This document shows positions 6,861-8,906 of a DNA stretch of 8,906 nt, piece after piece. Where the stretch lies: contig JAGGWA010000121.1 of assembly GCA_021157745.1 (NCBI GenBank), positions 1 through 8,906 on the forward strand, read 5' to 3'. Below the pieces are notes generated by a model. That model was not told the DNA's origin. It was given only the letters and a program-made list of their open reading frames with translations, and did not search any database. The stretch is from Thermoplasmata archaeon (GTDB lineage Archaea > Thermoplasmatota > E2 > UBA202 > JdFR-43). Positions within the stretch are counted from its first letter, which is position 1; each line of letters opens with the position of its first letter. A program made the position numbers and the translations under genes.

Positions 6861-7797
6861 AGGAATAGATGCAATTTTAATTAAAAATGCAAGTCTTCCA
6901 TTCATAGATGAGAATTTCTTTTATTTTACTGGCATTGATGGAATGGAAGAAAGCATAGCAGTAATAACGCCAGATAGAGTTGAAATAATCGCTCCATTGC
7001 TCGAAAAAAGAGATGGCATAACTGTTTATAGAAGCAGAAAAGAAAGGGATGAGATTTTAAAAAAATTGCTTAGGGGAAAGAAAGTTGGAATAAATGGGAA
7101 GGCTCTGGTATACGAAGACTATAAGCATTTCAAAAAAATGTTTGATTTGGTTGACATAAGCAAAAGATTGGAGATGAAGAGGGCCATAAAAAGCAATGAG
7201 GAAATAAGGAGGATAAAAAAGGCAGTTAGAATAACGAAAGATGTAATGAGGGAAATAGAGTTTGAAGGAAGGAGCGAGGTGGAGGTTGCGAATGAAATAA
7301 AATGCATGCTTGCAAGAAGAAATGCTGGAGAAGCATTTGAGACAATCGTTGCTTTCGGAAAAAACAGCAGCATGCCGCACCACAAGCCAGGCAGAAAAAA
7401 ATTTGTTATGCCTGCTCTAATCGATATGGGCGCGAGGTATGAAAGCTACTGTGCAGATATAACAAGGACATTCATGAAGAAAAATAAAAGATATGAAGTT
7501 ATTGAAGAGGCTTTGTACCTAGCCATTGATTCTATACAGGCTGGAATGAAAGCTTCGGAGTTGTATAGAAAAGTGGAGCAATTTTTAGACAGGCATGGAA
7601 TAAAAATGATCCATGCTCTCGGACACGCCATTGGAATAAAAGTTCATGATGGCTTAACAATAAGCAAAAAAGCAAATTTTGAATTCGAAAATGGAATGGT
7701 TTTTGCAATTGAGCCAGCAGGTTACTTCAAAAAGTATGGAATAAGAATAGAAGAAGACATTTTGATAAAAAATGGAAGGGCGAGAATAATAGCTTAG
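6847..7797 (+). CDS. M24 family metallopeptidase, Xaa-Pro dipeptidase/aminopeptidase-like
   Basis: This 316-residue protein has a short creatinase-like N-terminal domain (about 1-110, with ENFFYFTGIDG at 16-26) and a C-terminal pita-bread catalytic domain. All five metal ligands of the family can be placed: D193 (LIDMGARY), D204 (CADITRTF), H260 (HALGHAIG), E289 (AIEPAGYF) and E302 (RIEEDI). H267 in KVHD matches the substrate-binding histidine. A two-metal peptidase cleaving next to proline is the likely activity, though Xaa-Pro dipeptidase and aminopeptidase P cannot be told apart here. The frame opens at a TTG at 6826, but the ATG at 6847 gives the better start. It overlaps ksgA by 14 nt with no obvious ribosome-binding site, so it probably depends on translation of ksgA. 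It closes the operon. Confidence 0.92.
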   Translation: MDLFKGIDAILIKNASLPFIDENFFYFTGIDGMEESIAVITPDRVEIIAPLLEKRDGITVYRSRKERDEILKKLLRGKKVGINGKALVYEDYKHFKKMFDLVDISKRLEMKRAIKSNEEIRRIKKAVRITKDVMREIEFEGRSEVEVANEIKCMLARRNAGEAFETIVAFGKNSSMPHHKPGRKKFVMPALIDMGARYESYCADITRTFMKKNKRYEVIEEALYLAIDSIQAGMKASELYRKVEQFLDRHGIKMIHALGHAIGIKVHDGLTISKKANFEFENGMVFAIEPAGYFKKYGIRIEEDILIKNGRARIIA

Positions 7798-7812
7798 CGA
7801 AATATTTAAATA
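7798..7812 (+). promoter_or_regulatory. BRE and TATA box of ino1
   Basis: CGAAATATTTAAATA combines a purine-rich BRE (CGAAA) with TTTAAATA and is the most consensus-like promoter in the window. Initiation about 25 nt downstream, near 7834, would leave a leader of roughly 25 nt that contains the complete Shine-Dalgarno sequence. The BRE begins directly after the stop codon of the peptidase gene. Confidence 0.7.
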
Positions 7813-7826
7813 CAACCGCTTATATA

Positions 7827-7832
7827 TTTTTT
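7827..7832 (+). terminator. T6 run, possible operon terminator
   Basis: Six consecutive T residues lie 30 nt after the peptidase stop and just before the expected ino1 transcription start, with no stable hairpin. Oligo-T tracts terminate archaeal RNA polymerase, so this could end the pus10-to-peptidase transcript. The preceding TATATA is a less likely second TATA box. Confidence 0.4.
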
Positions 7833-7846
7833 AAGCTGGTTTTAAA

Positions 7847-7855
7847 GGAGGTGAT
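7847..7855 (+). promoter_or_regulatory. Full-length Shine-Dalgarno sequence of ino1
   Basis: GGAGGTGAT is fully complementary to the archaeal 16S rRNA 3' end. It abuts one ATG (7856) and lies three bases before a second (7859). Elsewhere in the window GGTGA sits five bases from the start, so the second ATG is the better fit by spacing. Confidence 0.7.
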
Positions 7856-7858
7856 ATG

Positions 7859-8906
7859 ATGAGAGTGGGAATATTTGGTCAGGGGTATGTTGCTTCAATA
7901 CTCGCTGTTGGTTTGCAACGCATCAAGAATGGAGAGATTGGTTACGAGGGCATACCATTTGCAGACACGTTACCATATCGCATTGAAGATATAGAAATCG
8001 TGACAGCTTTTGATATCGATGAAAAGAAAGTGGGCAAAAAGCTATCGACTGTTGCAAAGCAATACTGGCAGAATGGAATAAAGTTTGACAGGGACTACAT
8101 AATAAAGGAAGGCTACAGAGATTACAGAGGAAAGGGCCTGGAAATAGATTTGGAGGAAGCAATCGGAAAGCTTGTCGATGAATATGAAAAGAAGGACATA
8201 GATGTGTTCATCAACCTCATCACAACAGAAGCAGCTGAGCCTTTCATGAATGCAAAAGAATTCCACAATGCAATAAAAAGAAATGATATCGATAGAATCT
8301 CGCCATCCCAGCTGTATTTCTATTCAGTAACCCAGTATGAAAAGCCTGCAGCATTTATAAACTGCATTCCAACTCCCATTGCCAACGATCCAGCGGCAGT
8401 GGAGATAGCGGAGCAGAGCAAAACAACGCTTTTTGGCGACGACGGCGCCAGCGGGGCGACGCCCTTGACAGTCGATGTTCTGGAGCATTTGAGGGAGCGT
8501 GGAAGGAGGGTGCTGAGCATAGCCCAGTTCAATATAGGAGGCAACACAGATTTCCTTTCACTGACGGAAGAGGAGAGAAATAAGGCAAAAGAGGCAACGA
8601 AAAGCTCCGTTGTGGAGGACATCCTTGGATATGATGCTCCCCATTACATAAAGCCAACAGGCTATCTCGAGCCACTTGGAGATAAAAAATTTGTTGCAAT
8701 GCACATACCGTATGTTTCATTCAATGGAGCTGAGGATGAGCTCATAATAAATGCCCGCATCAACGATAGTCCTGCCCTCGCTGGACTGATAGTTGATTTA
8801 ATACGCCTTGGCTATATGGCTGTGGAAAGAGAGCAATTTGGAACAATATATCCAATAAATGCATTCTACATGAAGATGCCAGGACCAAGAGAGGCGAAGA
8901 GCATAC
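7859..8906 (+). CDS. ino1: myo-Inositol-1-phosphate synthase (partial, runs off the window)
   Basis: The enzyme converts glucose 6-phosphate to inositol 1-phosphate using NAD; archaea use the product for inositol phospholipids and, in hyperthermophiles, for the solute di-inositol phosphate. About 349 residues are present and the C-terminus lies beyond the edge. Motifs are the Rossmann loop VGIFGQGYVAS (3-13), TAFDIDEKKVG, FGDDGASGATPLTVDVL, FNIGGNTDFLSL, KEATKSSVVEDIL, YIKPTGYLEPLGDKK, NARINDSPALAGLIVD and NAFYMKMPGP. Lysines matching the known catalytic set are about K244, K248, K276 and probably K339. These motifs resemble the Mycobacterium-type branch more than the Archaeoglobus enzyme. 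ATG codons at 7856 and 7859 are adjacent; spacing from the Shine-Dalgarno sequence favours 7859. It appears to be transcribed independently of the preceding operon. Confidence 0.93.
   Translation, partial: MRVGIFGQGYVASILAVGLQRIKNGEIGYEGIPFADTLPYRIEDIEIVTAFDIDEKKVGKKLSTVAKQYWQNGIKFDRDYIIKEGYRDYRGKGLEIDLEEAIGKLVDEYEKKDIDVFINLITTEAAEPFMNAKEFHNAIKRNDIDRISPSQLYFYSVTQYEKPAAFINCIPTPIANDPAAVEIAEQSKTTLFGDDGASGATPLTVDVLEHLRERGRRVLSIAQFNIGGNTDFLSLTEEERNKAKEATKSSVVEDILGYDAPHYIKPTGYLEPLGDKKFVAMHIPYVSFNGAEDELIINARINDSPALAGLIVDLIRLGYMAVEREQFGTIYPINAFYMKMPGPREAKSI

Overview
The window is from an archaeon, most likely a thermophilic euryarchaeote. The basis is its gene content: Kae1 and Bud32 of the KEOPS complex, Pus10, ribosomal protein L21e, RNA polymerase subunit F, a DUF655 protein and a short Dim1/KsgA, together with TATA/BRE-type promoters. 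The DNA is AT-rich, and arginine and isoleucine are mostly written AGA/AGG and ATA, as is common in thermophilic archaea. A ferredoxin resembling that of Pyrococcus, a ribulose-phosphate 3-epimerase and a Mycobacterium-like inositol-phosphate synthase are also present. A lineage near Thermoplasmata is possible, but that is a guess.

Layout. (1) Positions 1-2202 (+): the tail of an unidentified gene, then kae1, bud32 and an XTP/dITP pyrophosphatase, all joined by short overlaps; this is a tRNA t6A-modification and nucleotide-pool cleaning operon. (2) 2188-3069 (-): a ferredoxin followed by rpe, which has its own TATA box and probably a leaderless mRNA; rpe converges on and overlaps the pyrophosphatase by 15 nt. 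(3) 3070-3420: a 351-nt gap holding the divergent promoters of the ferredoxin and of a small membrane protein. Its middle 200 nt are unexplained and include a hairpin with a T-run and weak traces of decayed coding sequence. (4) 3421-3774 (+): a four-helix membrane protein. (5) 3815-7797 (+): a six-gene RNA and translation operon, pus10 - rpl21e - rpoF - DUF655 - ksgA - M24 peptidase, with overlaps or an 8-nt gap at every junction. (6) 7856 to the window end (+): myo-inositol-1-phosphate synthase behind a near-consensus BRE/TATA promoter and a full-length Shine-Dalgarno sequence, cut off by the window edge.

Most of the window is conserved informational and housekeeping DNA. I found no CRISPR array, tRNA, rRNA, insertion sequence or defence-like cassette, and no convincing undescribed system. 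The points most worth a second look are the kae1/bud32 junction, which could allow a -1 frameshift fusion, the hairpin in the 3.1-3.4 kb gap, and the leaderless promoters.
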